From JBMYZL01 sp049610385 (lineage in GTDB: Bacteria > Bacteroidota > Bacteroidia > Flavobacteriales_D > Sanyastnellaceae), in contig JBMYZL010000014.1 of assembly GCA_049610385.1 (NCBI GenBank), positions 1-64,000 on the forward strand: a DNA stretch of 64,000 nt, in the 5' to 3' direction. Position 1 is the stretch's first letter. Each line of letters starts with the position of its first letter. Shown here in pieces: positions 13,579-22,363 of the stretch. Made by a program: the position numbers and the translations under genes. A model generated the notes under the pieces. That model made no database searches and had not been told where the DNA came from. It saw only the letters and a list, made by a program, of their open reading frames with translations.

Positions 13579-16416
13579 ATGACGTGTAGAATGATGAAAA
13601 TTTGTTGTTTTTGGGTGGGGGGATGTTTCCTTCTTGCTACATCCGCTTTGGGACAGATTGTCTGGACTGAACCTGCGCTCCCCTCTCCAAATGATCAGGT
13701 CACCTTGTACTACGATGCGAGTCAAGGCAATGGTGAATTGAACGGGGTCATTCCTGTTTACATCCATACCGGAGTCATCACCAGCAACAGCAGTGGTCCA
13801 TCAGACTGGCAAAATGTTCAAACCGATTGGGGTGTGGCAGATCCAGATGCGACCATGGACTACCTGGGCGGCACCCTACATAGCTTTGATTTCAACGGTT
13901 TGACACTCGCCGATTTCTATCAACTGGATGAGGGTGAATTGGTGGAGTCTTTGGCCATGGTTTTCCGCAATGCACCGGGGTCCTTGGTCGGTAGGAACGC
14001 CGATGGTTCAGACATTTTTTATGGTGTATCTGATGGCAATTTTGCTGCACAACTGACCAACCCGAGCCTTGGTTATGCCGTTCTCAATGGTGGAGAATCA
14101 TTGGAAATCTCAGGTGTCTGTTCCGCTTTGGCTGACTTGACTTTGACTGTAAACGGTGAAGAGGTGGCCACGGCTGCCGACGCGCTCGAAATCAACTACA
14201 CTTACAATGCCGCAGAAAGCGGCGGGTATGAGGTGGTCTTGATCGCCACCCAAACTTCAGATGGAGCCACAGACGAAGATTCAGTTCAAATTACAGTTCT
14301 TCCTGAAATGTCTCCAACTGCCTGGCCCCCGAATGGTTCGGTCGATGGAATCACCTATTTGAGTGAAACGAGTGTTCGACTGCAACTTGTCGCTCCAGGT
14401 AAGGATTTCGTTTTTGTCACGGGTGATTTCAATAATTGGACATTGGGCTTCGATTACATGATGACCCAAACCCCTGATCAGCAGCGGTTTTTCATTGAAA
14501 TCGATGGCCTCACCCCTGGCGAAACCTATCGATTCCATTATCACATCTTGCCCGATGACATCCGAGTCACAGATGCTCACACAGAGTTGGTCCTTTACCC
14601 CAACGGTGACCAATGGATTTCAAATGAAACCTTTCCCGACATGCCTTCATTTCCGAACATGCAAACGGCGAATACACCTGTGGGTGTGCTCACGCCTGGA
14701 GCGCCGGAATTCGCTTGGACTGATGGTGATTTTGTCCGTCCGCATCATGCTGATTTGGTCATTTACGAATTGCTCGTTCGCGATTTTACAGAAGAACGGA
14801 ACTACCAATCCATCTTGGATACACTGGATTACCTCGACCGCTTGGGCATCAATGCCCTCGAACTGATGCCCGTGAATGAATTCAATGGCAACGACAGTTG
14901 GGGCTACAACACCACTTTTTATTGGGCCCCAGACAAAGCCTATGGAACCAAGGCAAAACTTCAAGAACTCATCAATGAGTGCCACAATCGGGGAATCGCC
15001 GTGATTTTAGATTTGGTCTTCAACCATGCAGATCAACCAAACCCGTTCCTCATGATGTACTGGAATGCCGAGGAATTCAAACCCACAACGGACAACCCTT
15101 GGTTCAATGTGGAAGCTCCCCATGCACAAAATTGGTTTTATGATTGGAACCATGAGAGCAACCTGACACGTGAATTTGTCAAGCGGACTTTGGATCATTG
15201 GTTGGAGATGTATCACATGGATGGCTTTCGATGGGATTTCACGCAAGGCATGTCCCAAACCCCGAACGGCAGTGGGGCTTACGATGCATCTCGAATCAAC
15301 ATACTGAATGATTATGGTGACCATGTTTGGGAAGATGATGAATCGGTTTACATGATTCTTGAACATTGGTGTGATCAAGCAGAAGAAGCTGAATTGGCTG
15401 GGAATGGATTCATGTTTTGGTCCAATTCGACCCATGATTACCAAGAGGCAGCCATGGGATACTCCTCCAACCTCGGCTGGGCCAATTACCAGGCACACAA
15501 CATGAGTACCCCTCAGGTGGTCTCTTATGCCGAATCACATGATGAAGAACGATTGATGTTCAAAACCCTCTCTTACGGAGCTAGCAATGATGACTATGAT
15601 GCCACAGATCTGGTGACCGCACTTCGGCGCATGGAGGCCATCCAATGTTTCAACATCCCTTTGCCGGGTCCGAAAATGATTTGGCAGTTCCAAGAACTTG
15701 GATACGATTACAGCATTAACACTTGCAGCGATGGTGTCACCATCGATCCGAACTGCAGAGTCGACGCTAAACCAGTCCGTTGGGATTACAGAGACGACCC
15801 CGACCGCTACAGAATCCACCAAGTCATCGGTGGTTTAGCGCATTTGAAAACCAGCTACCCAGGCACGTTCAGAACTACCAATTTCACTTGGGACGTCGGC
15901 GGATATGGCAAACGATTGATTCTGAATGGGACAGATTTCGATGCGGTCATTGTGGCGAATTTCTCGACGCAACCCATCGATATGATTCCCGGGTTCACCC
16001 ATGAAGGTGAATGGCATGATTACTTCTCAGGTGAGTCCATCAATGTCGATGCCACGACTGATGCCATGAATTTTGCACCCGGTGAGTACCATGTATTCCT
16101 CGACGCAGACATTGAGACGCCTGAGCCCATCACTGAAATTTCGGAGTTCGTGAGGCCTGAAGGACTGGTTTCCATTCACCATACGACCATGCCAGGTCTT
16201 TTGCAAATGAGTGTCTCAGGCTGGACTTCTGGTCCTGTCGAAATCAGCATCTACAACACGCTGGGCCAAACTGTGCTCAAGGAGACCCGTCAAGTAAACC
16301 CTTCCACCAACCAAGCATGGAACTTTGACGTCAACAACCTGATTTCGGGAACTTACATTGTGCGACTCAAATCCCAATCAAATCATTGGTCTGGAGTGGT
16401 TTACATAAATATCTGA
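13579..16416 (+). CDS. Secreted GH13 alpha-amylase with T9SS sorting domain
   Basis: 945 residues. Signal peptide (about 1-25, ending ATSALGQ), an N-terminal sandwich domain (about 27-155) resembling one in the accessory protein at 21500, an Ig-like segment, a CBM48-type E-set domain (about 265-330, VFVTGDFNNW), a GH13 barrel (from about 393) and a C-terminal T9SS type A-like tail (last 75 residues, ending GTYIVRLKS...). Catalytic regions: DLVFNHA, GFRWDFTQG (nucleophile Asp about 553), MILEHW (acid Glu about 595), ESHDEER (Asp about 655). It starts 4 bp after the regulator; nearby ATG alternatives at 13591 and 13594 are possible. Confidence 0.9.
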   Translation: MTCRMMKICCFWVGGCFLLATSALGQIVWTEPALPSPNDQVTLYYDASQGNGELNGVIPVYIHTGVITSNSSGPSDWQNVQTDWGVADPDATMDYLGGTLHSFDFNGLTLADFYQLDEGELVESLAMVFRNAPGSLVGRNADGSDIFYGVSDGNFAAQLTNPSLGYAVLNGGESLEISGVCSALADLTLTVNGEEVATAADALEINYTYNAAESGGYEVVLIATQTSDGATDEDSVQITVLPEMSPTAWPPNGSVDGITYLSETSVRLQLVAPGKDFVFVTGDFNNWTLGFDYMMTQTPDQQRFFIEIDGLTPGETYRFHYHILPDDIRVTDAHTELVLYPNGDQWISNETFPDMPSFPNMQTANTPVGVLTPGAPEFAWTDGDFVRPHHADLVIYELLVRDFTEERNYQSILDTLDYLDRLGINALELMPVNEFNGNDSWGYNTTFYWAPDKAYGTKAKLQELINECHNRGIAVILDLVFNHADQPNPFLMMYWNAEEFKPTTDNPWFNVEAPHAQNWFYDWNHESNLTREFVKRTLDHWLEMYHMDGFRWDFTQGMSQTPNGSGAYDASRINILNDYGDHVWEDDESVYMILEHWCDQAEEAELAGNGFMFWSNSTHDYQEAAMGYSSNLGWANYQAHNMSTPQVVSYAESHDEERLMFKTLSYGASNDDYDATDLVTALRRMEAIQCFNIPLPGPKMIWQFQELGYDYSINTCSDGVTIDPNCRVDAKPVRWDYRDDPDRYRIHQVIGGLAHLKTSYPGTFRTTNFTWDVGGYGKRLILNGTDFDAVIVANFSTQPIDMIPGFTHEGEWHDYFSGESINVDATTDAMNFAPGEYHVFLDADIETPEPITEISEFVRPEGLVSIHHTTMPGLLQMSVSGWTSGPVEISIYNTLGQTVLKETRQVNPSTNQAWNFDVNNLISGTYIVRLKSQSNHWSGVVYINI

Positions 16417-16434
16417 GAGAATCTAAAAGACTTC

Positions 16435-16449
16435 GTGTCATTTTGACAC
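16435..16449. promoter_or_regulatory. 6-3-6 inverted repeat upstream of susC
   Basis: GTGTCA-TTT-TGACAC lies 18 bp after the amylase stop and 34 bp before the susC start. The run of sequence following it (TTCTTAATTTCG) includes TAATTTCG, one mismatch from TAnnTTTG. The repeat could be an operator or a weak attenuator hairpin separating amylase from susC expression. Confidence 0.3.
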
Positions 16450-16483
16450 TCTGTTCTTAATTTCGCCTCGAATTTTGCGAAGA

Positions 16484-19400
16484 ATGAAATTACGCTTAAC
16501 AACATTTGGACTGTTCTTGGCCTCCTTTTTTATGGGTCATGCGGGCCTTGCGCAAACCGCAACCGGTTTGGTGACAGGAGAAGATGGAGAGCCACTGCCA
16601 TCAGCCTCAGTATTGCTGGATGGCGGAACCAAAGGTGTATTCACAGACATCAACGGGAGGTACTCAATTGAATTGGGCGCTGGGGAACACACCCTAGAAA
16701 TTAGCTTCATCGGATATCTCGCTCAGCAAAAAACCTTCAACCTCAAGGCCAACGAAAGCATCTCATGGAATGTTCAATTGGTAGAAGATGCCGTTCTCAT
16801 CGGTGACGTCGTTGTCGTGGGATATGGTGTTCAGCGTAAGAAAGAGGTCACAGGCTCCATCGCACAAGTGGACGCCAAGCAAATTACCGCGGTTCAGACC
16901 CCTTCTTTTGAGGCTGCCTTGCAGGGCCAGGCCGCGGGTGTTCAAGTATCACAGTCTTCGGGCATAGCAGGCGCTCCCTCTTTGATTCGGGTCAGAGGCG
17001 TAGCATCTGTTTCTGCCGCAGGTGACCCACTGTACGTTGTGGATGGAATTCCGATTACGCAAGAATATTTCTTGCGGGGCAACAGCGGAGCCATGAACAA
17101 CAACCCGCTGGCCGCGATCAATCCGAATGACATTGAGAGCGTTGAAATCTTAAAAGATGCGGCAGCTACAGGCATTTATGGCTCACGAGGAGCCAACGGC
17201 GTAATCCTGATTACAACGAAACGCGGACGCAAAGGAACCCAATTTGATTTCTCAACCCGAGTGGGTGTGGGTCAAGCAGCCACATTGCCCAACATGGTGG
17301 ATACTGAGACCTACCTTCGACTTCGTCAAGAGGCATGGGAAAACGATGGCGGTACAGGGTATGTTTGGCTGCCAAATTTGACAACAGCTGCAAGCGGGCC
17401 CGAAACCCGGAAGGAGGCCTTCCTTAACGCAATGAACACCAACACGGATTGGGTAGATGAAACCATCGGCACCGGCATAAAGCATGCTTACAGTTTCGGA
17501 GTGAGAAAAGGTGGGGAGAAATACAACTTTTATGGCGGCTTGTCCTATGATGACAACGAGAGCTACCTCCGGGGCAACAGCTATGAGCGAATTTCAGGTC
17601 GAATCAATGTGGACTTTGCACCTGTGGATTGGATCACCGTGTTGCTGAGCACATCCATGAGTCAAGGACGCAACAATCGAATTGATGCAGCATGGTCAGG
17701 TGGTCTTGGGGACGCGATGTCCAACGCTCTTCCTTATTACCCCGTTCGATATGACGAAGACGTCATCAGCAATGGAGGCGACACCTTGCACCGTGAAGGT
17801 GATTATTTTTTGTGGTTTGATGAATGGGGCGGAACCAAGAACCCCACAGCCGTTCGTGAGCTCAAAAAATGGCGAACAACAGAAGACCGCAGCATCTCCA
17901 ATGCCCAGGTCATCATTTCCCCCTTGGAAGATTTACACGTCAAGTTGAGTGGTGGTTTTGATTATTTGCATCTGCGGGAAGATATTTTCAATCCCGGGGC
18001 TCTGTCCATCTCCACAGAACTGGGCAGTGCCAATCGATATGCCAATTACGTACTCAACTGGAATGGTGCTGCAACGGTGGACTACATCCATGACATTGAC
18101 GACACCCAGTCGCTTAGCTTGATGTTGGGCACGGAATTCCAGCGGACTGACAATTATGGATATGGTTTGTTTTACGGACAGGTGGATGGCCCAGTGTTTG
18201 AAGTCGACAGTTTGCGGGAGGACGCGACGAACGTGAACCGAACCGAAAACCTTCCTTCCCAACACAGCTTTCTCTCCTATTTCCAACGGTTGAATTACTC
18301 AATTTTGGACCGGTACTTCTTCCAGTTCACAGCACGTGTCGACGGCAGCTCCAGGTTCGGCCGCGAAAGCCGCTATGGATTCTTCCCATCGGCTTCTGCA
18401 GGTTGGGTGGTCTCAGATGAAGATTGGTTTGCCTCAGAAAACATCTCCTTCCTGAAATTGCGCAGCAGTTGGGGAAGAACAGGGAATGCTGCCTTGCCTG
18501 ACTACGCCCGTTTTGGCACTTACTCCCCTGCGAACAATGGCATCACCTACGCTGGAGATTCCATCTTATTCCCGATGCAACCGGCCAATCCGTCCTTGCG
18601 TTGGGAAACCTCTACGACACTCGATGCCTCTGTGGAAATGGGGCTCATACAGGATCGGGTGGTCTTCACATTGGCCGCATATCGGAAAATGTCAGATGAT
18701 GTGCTGATGAATGTTTCCACACCTGCATCCACCGGTTTCACCAACTACTGGGACAATGTGGCAACCATTTTGAATCGCGGGGTTGAATTCACCATCAAAT
18801 CCACCAATATCGATCGGGAAAATTTTCAATGGATCACCAATTTGAACGTCGCCAGAAACTACAATGAATTGGTGGACATCGGCAGCTATACACCAGACGC
18901 TGTAAGCGGGGGTACAAACGACTCTCGCGTGATTGTAGGACAACCCGTCGGTAGTTTTTTCCTTGTCGAACACAGCCATGTCGATCCCGAAACTGGTTTG
19001 CCTGTTTACATTGATTTGGATGGTCAGGAAACTTTTGACTACAACAACAACATTCGGAAGTACGTCGGAGATGGATTGCCTGATGTAATCGGCGGAATTT
19101 CAAACGAATTCCGATACAAGAATTGGGACATGAACTTCCTTGCAACCTTCAGCTTGGGGGCAAAAATCTTCGATTCTTCAGCCAAAAGGCAATTGGGCGT
19201 TGTGTCTGGATGGAACATGCGAGATGAAAAGCTCGATCGCTGGCGACAACCCGGAGACGAGGCGTTGTTTCCTCGGCTGACCTTAGATGAAACCAATTAT
19301 GGATTGCCGTCCGGGTTTCCTTGGTGGAACACAAGCCTTTTTGTCTACGATGCATCCTATTTGCGATTGCGAAACTTGACCATCGGATACAATTTGCCTG

Positions 19401-19609
19401 AGTTCAACGCCGGGAAATTGAACTTCAATGCCTTCCGCGTGGCTTTGAACGCCACCAATCTATTCACCTTGACCAACTTCCCAGGGTTAGATCCTGAAGT
19501 GGTCCGAGATTTTGAAAACGCGCAAGACCGAAACATGTCGCCCAATGTGACTTACCTCACACCGCCGCAAGAACGTGCCTTCACACTATCCATCACCACC
19601 AACTTCTGA
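16484..19609 (+). CDS. susC: SusC/RagA-family TonB-dependent outer-membrane transporter
   Basis: 1041 residues. Signal peptide (1-24, ending HAGLAQ), a carboxypeptidase-regulatory-like domain (about 27-105), the plug with GYGVQRKKEVTGSIAQVD and the SusC signature region (VRGVASVSAAGDPLYVVDGI, IESVEILKDAAATGIYGSRG), then a 22-strand-type barrel ending in an aromatic residue (SITTNF). Such proteins import glycans bound by SusD using TonB energy. The ATG at 16484 was chosen over an in-frame TTG three codons upstream. Followed after 5 bp by susD. Context with two GH13 enzymes and maltose phosphorylase points to malto-oligosaccharides. Confidence 0.95.
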   Translation: MKLRLTTFGLFLASFFMGHAGLAQTATGLVTGEDGEPLPSASVLLDGGTKGVFTDINGRYSIELGAGEHTLEISFIGYLAQQKTFNLKANESISWNVQLVEDAVLIGDVVVVGYGVQRKKEVTGSIAQVDAKQITAVQTPSFEAALQGQAAGVQVSQSSGIAGAPSLIRVRGVASVSAAGDPLYVVDGIPITQEYFLRGNSGAMNNNPLAAINPNDIESVEILKDAAATGIYGSRGANGVILITTKRGRKGTQFDFSTRVGVGQAATLPNMVDTETYLRLRQEAWENDGGTGYVWLPNLTTAASGPETRKEAFLNAMNTNTDWVDETIGTGIKHAYSFGVRKGGEKYNFYGGLSYDDNESYLRGNSYERISGRINVDFAPVDWITVLLSTSMSQGRNNRIDAAWSGGLGDAMSNALPYYPVRYDEDVISNGGDTLHREGDYFLWFDEWGGTKNPTAVRELKKWRTTEDRSISNAQVIISPLEDLHVKLSGGFDYLHLREDIFNPGALSISTELGSANRYANYVLNWNGAATVDYIHDIDDTQSLSLMLGTEFQRTDNYGYGLFYGQVDGPVFEVDSLREDATNVNRTENLPSQHSFLSYFQRLNYSILDRYFFQFTARVDGSSRFGRESRYGFFPSASAGWVVSDEDWFASENISFLKLRSSWGRTGNAALPDYARFGTYSPANNGITYAGDSILFPMQPANPSLRWETSTTLDASVEMGLIQDRVVFTLAAYRKMSDDVLMNVSTPASTGFTNYWDNVATILNRGVEFTIKSTNIDRENFQWITNLNVARNYNELVDIGSYTPDAVSGGTNDSRVIVGQPVGSFFLVEHSHVDPETGLPVYIDLDGQETFDYNNNIRKYVGDGLPDVIGGISNEFRYKNWDMNFLATFSLGAKIFDSSAKRQLGVVSGWNMRDEKLDRWRQPGDEALFPRLTLDETNYGLPSGFPWWNTSLFVYDASYLRLRNLTIGYNLPEFNAGKLNFNAFRVALNATNLFTLTNFPGLDPEVVRDFENAQDRNMSPNVTYLTPPQERAFTLSITTNF

Positions 19610-19614
19610 TTCCG

Positions 19615-20985
19615 ATGAAAATGAAAAGAACCACTTGGACCCTGGGATTGGCTGGCTTGATGGCCTTGGCTTCCTGCAATCAATTTCTGGAATTTGAACC
19701 TGGAGATGTGATTTTGGCAGAAGATGCCATCCAAACCACAGATGATCTCCAACGGTTGTTAACCAGTACCTATGACGTGCTGGGCAATCTGTATGGTGGT
19801 CGTGTACAGGTCATCAATGAGTTGCGTGGCCCCAACTTTGGACAGCCCGACAACTCATTGGATTTTACGGCTGTTTACAACCGCGAAACCAATTTTTTCA
19901 CCCCCATCAGTGGCGGGTTGTACACCGACTTCTATTATGCCATCTATCGCTGCAATGTGGTGCTGGAAAGCTTTGAACTTGTAAACGACTTGTCGCCACA
20001 GGTGGAAGCTCGCATCAGTGCTGAATCTCGATTTGTCCGGGCCTTTGCCCATTGGGGTTTGGTGAAAATTTACGCGAAGCCATACGGCTATACGACGGAC
20101 AATACACATTTGGGCATCCCGCTGCGCGAATCAGCATCACAACAACCCATCCCTCGCACAACCGTAGGCGAAGTGTATGCATCGATTGTCGCTGATTTGG
20201 AGTACGCGGCCGAACAACTTCCTGCCGAAAATGGCGCCTATGCCACCAAATGGTCAGCGCTCGCAGCTTTGGCCGAAGTCCACTTTTTGATGGGCAATTA
20301 CAGCACGGCTGCACAGTATGCAACACAAGTGATTGAATCTGGTTTGTTTACGCTCGATTCCGATTTGGATCGATTTGAAACCGATGAGATCAATCCAGAA
20401 ACCATCTTTGGGATTGTCTCCATGCCCTTTGACTTCAGAAGCGGGGCATTTCGAGACAATTTGCGCTCAGACAACAACCCTTCACCACAACTGGCATTCA
20501 GCGACGATTTCGCGTTCTTCATGAGTTTGTCTGGGGGTGGAGATGGACGATCTGAGTGGTACACGCCGGGTGCACGAGCGCTCTGCAATCGATTCAACGG
20601 CAAAGAGTACTTCAACATCCCTGTGTTGCACCTCACGGCCCTCAAACTGATCCGTGCAGAGGCCTTGGCAGAGTCTGGAAACGATTTGGCGACTGCCATC
20701 TCCGATATCAACGACATCCGGGACCGCGCATTTGGTACTGGGAACAATCCATTGGAATCAAGTGCTTCAGCCATTGAAATCATTGAAGCCGCAAGAGATG
20801 AATATCGAAAAGAAACTGCTTGTGAAGGACGATGGACCGAGCAATTGTTGCGCCGCGGTGTCCAAGGAGAAAACATCGTTATTCGCGAAGGTGCATGGGA
20901 TTGCCCAGGGATGTCTCTGCAATTCCCCAATTCAGAAACCACAGCAGCGGGTTTTGTGTTGAATGAAGAAGGTGGATGCCTCTAA
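19615..20985 (+). CDS. susD: SusD/RagB-family glycan-binding lipoprotein
   Basis: 456 residues. A lipoprotein signal peptide with lipobox ALAS-Cys21 anchors it to the outer membrane. The SusD N-terminal motif (DLQRLLTSTYDVLGN), TPR-type helices (RFVRAFAHWGLVKIYAKPYG; KWSALAALAEVHFLMGNY) and the RagB C-terminal part (LIRAEALAESG, INDIRDRA, ARDEYRKETACEGRW) are all visible. It forms the lid on SusC. Relatively short for the family but ends without obvious damage. Confidence 0.94.
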   Translation: MKMKRTTWTLGLAGLMALASCNQFLEFEPGDVILAEDAIQTTDDLQRLLTSTYDVLGNLYGGRVQVINELRGPNFGQPDNSLDFTAVYNRETNFFTPISGGLYTDFYYAIYRCNVVLESFELVNDLSPQVEARISAESRFVRAFAHWGLVKIYAKPYGYTTDNTHLGIPLRESASQQPIPRTTVGEVYASIVADLEYAAEQLPAENGAYATKWSALAALAEVHFLMGNYSTAAQYATQVIESGLFTLDSDLDRFETDEINPETIFGIVSMPFDFRSGAFRDNLRSDNNPSPQLAFSDDFAFFMSLSGGGDGRSEWYTPGARALCNRFNGKEYFNIPVLHLTALKLIRAEALAESGNDLATAISDINDIRDRAFGTGNNPLESSASAIEIIEAARDEYRKETACEGRWTEQLLRRGVQGENIVIREGAWDCPGMSLQFPNSETTAAGFVLNEEGGCL

Positions 20986-20997
20986 ACCTGACAAAAC

Positions 20998-21495
20998 ATG
21001 AATCAATTTCAAACATACATCCTCGGAATGGTTGCCTCCATCGTGATGATTTGTATTTCCCTAGCCGGTTGCAAACCCACGACAGAAGGGGAATTGGGTG
21101 AGCCCTTTGACAAATCCACTGGAATTGCGGGCACGTGGGAACTGGTGTCATTCACCCAAAAAGACTTGAACAGCCCCGTGCAAGAAGTTCGCGATTTGAG
21201 CACGTTTTACATCGATGGAACTGTCACCCCTCTGCAACTGACATTTGACCCCAATGGCAGTTACCAAATTTCCTTGGAAAAAGGGAAGAATTACTTCGGA
21301 GAGGGCGGCGATTGGTCTTTCGATGACCCAGATTACCCATCATTCATCGAATTCCAGACGGATGCCGACACATTGGTGTACAACCTCGGAAGCATGGTTC
21401 GTTCTTTCGATTCCACAATGAAAATTGAATTTCGTCGGTCCTGTTCTGGTTCGGAAACGAACATCTACACATTTGAATTCAACAGATTGAACTGA
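20998..21495 (+). CDS. Sus-locus lipoprotein, lipocalin-like
   Basis: 165 residues. Lipoprotein signal with lipobox SLAG-Cys25. The mature part begins with a GIAGTWELVSFTQKD segment and continues as short beta strands (LTFDPNGSYQIS, IYTFEFNRL), a pattern seen in lipocalin-like domains such as DUF5004 encoded next to SusCD pairs. Two further cysteines are absent except one near the end (RRSCSG). It lies between susD and the 287-residue secreted protein in one run of genes. A surface carbohydrate-related role is inferred from position only. Confidence 0.72.
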   Translation: MNQFQTYILGMVASIVMICISLAGCKPTTEGELGEPFDKSTGIAGTWELVSFTQKDLNSPVQEVRDLSTFYIDGTVTPLQLTFDPNGSYQISLEKGKNYFGEGGDWSFDDPDYPSFIEFQTDADTLVYNLGSMVRSFDSTMKIEFRRSCSGSETNIYTFEFNRLN

Positions 21496-21499
21496 AGCC

Positions 21500-22363
21500 A
21501 TGAACCTCATCAACATCAAATCGGCATTCAGCCTTTGTTTGGCTTGTCTTGCATGGCATTCAGTCATAGCGCAGAAAGCCTACGTTCTCCCTTCTCCCAC
21601 AGATGCCAATGCAGAAATCACATTGTACATTGATATGAACCAGTCTGAGGACGGCATCCAAAACAATGGTTTGTCGGCCATTTTGGATGCTTTTCCGGAC
21701 ACGACAGTGTATTTGTGGACTTGGGATCCTGCCGGTCCTGCTGCAGGCAATGGCGACTGGGACAATTCTGCGGATCACCAAGAGTTGACCAAGGTGGGTG
21801 AAAAGCTGTATTCGATGACGTTTGTGCCCACAGAGTACTATGGAGTCGATGGGCCGACTTTGTTTTCACGGGGCATTTCCTGCTTGGCCAAATTGAAAAA
21901 TGGCAACACCGTTGAAGGTTTTCCGTTTGAAGCCAAATCCGAGGACATCCACATTGACATCATCCCCCAATTGTGCGCGGCACGTGTGTGTCTATTCCCG
22001 GAGCTGAGAGAAAAAGATGACTACTTGTCCATTACCTACGACAACAGCAAAGAAATTCAGTTTGAAGGTTTGCAGAACATGAGCAGCGATGAATGTTTCA
22101 TTTATCTGCTGGGGAAAGTAGATGCGTTCACCAGTTATGAATACGTGCCCTTGGAGCAGGTGACGAGCACACCAGAACTTCAATTGACGGCCATGGATGA
22201 AACCAAATTTCGCACCACCTTCATCCCCGAGGATCTTTTTGCTTCGGTATTGGAGGAGGGACAATCCCTTTCAGAAATTTGGTTCTACATCGTGCGGCCC
22301 GGTTTCACGTATCCCCCTGGCCCCCCTCCTTTTGAAATCATTTCATTGCTCGATTGCGAATGA
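21500..22363 (+). CDS. Secreted starch-binding-like accessory protein of Sus locus
   Basis: 287 residues with a signal peptide (1-24, ending HSVIAQ). The mature start (VLPSPTDANAEITLYIDMNQ) parallels the amylase N-terminus (ALPSPNDQVTLYYDASQG), and WTWDPAGP plus MTFVPTEYYGVDGP fit a Bacteroidota Sus-accessory sandwich (DUF4961-like). No lipobox or sorting domain is visible. By position it occupies the place of SusE/SusF in classical loci, so surface or periplasmic binding of maltodextrin is a fair inference. Its stop overlaps the GH13 lipoprotein start (ATGA). Confidence 0.65.
   Translation: MNLINIKSAFSLCLACLAWHSVIAQKAYVLPSPTDANAEITLYIDMNQSEDGIQNNGLSAILDAFPDTTVYLWTWDPAGPAAGNGDWDNSADHQELTKVGEKLYSMTFVPTEYYGVDGPTLFSRGISCLAKLKNGNTVEGFPFEAKSEDIHIDIIPQLCAARVCLFPELREKDDYLSITYDNSKEIQFEGLQNMSSDECFIYLLGKVDAFTSYEYVPLEQVTSTPELQLTAMDETKFRTTFIPEDLFASVLEEGQSLSEIWFYIVRPGFTYPPGPPPFEIISLLDCE

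Noticed and set aside
14495..15498. Several frames inside the amylase gene on both strands
   Set aside because: They run out of frame with a gene whose catalytic motifs are intact.
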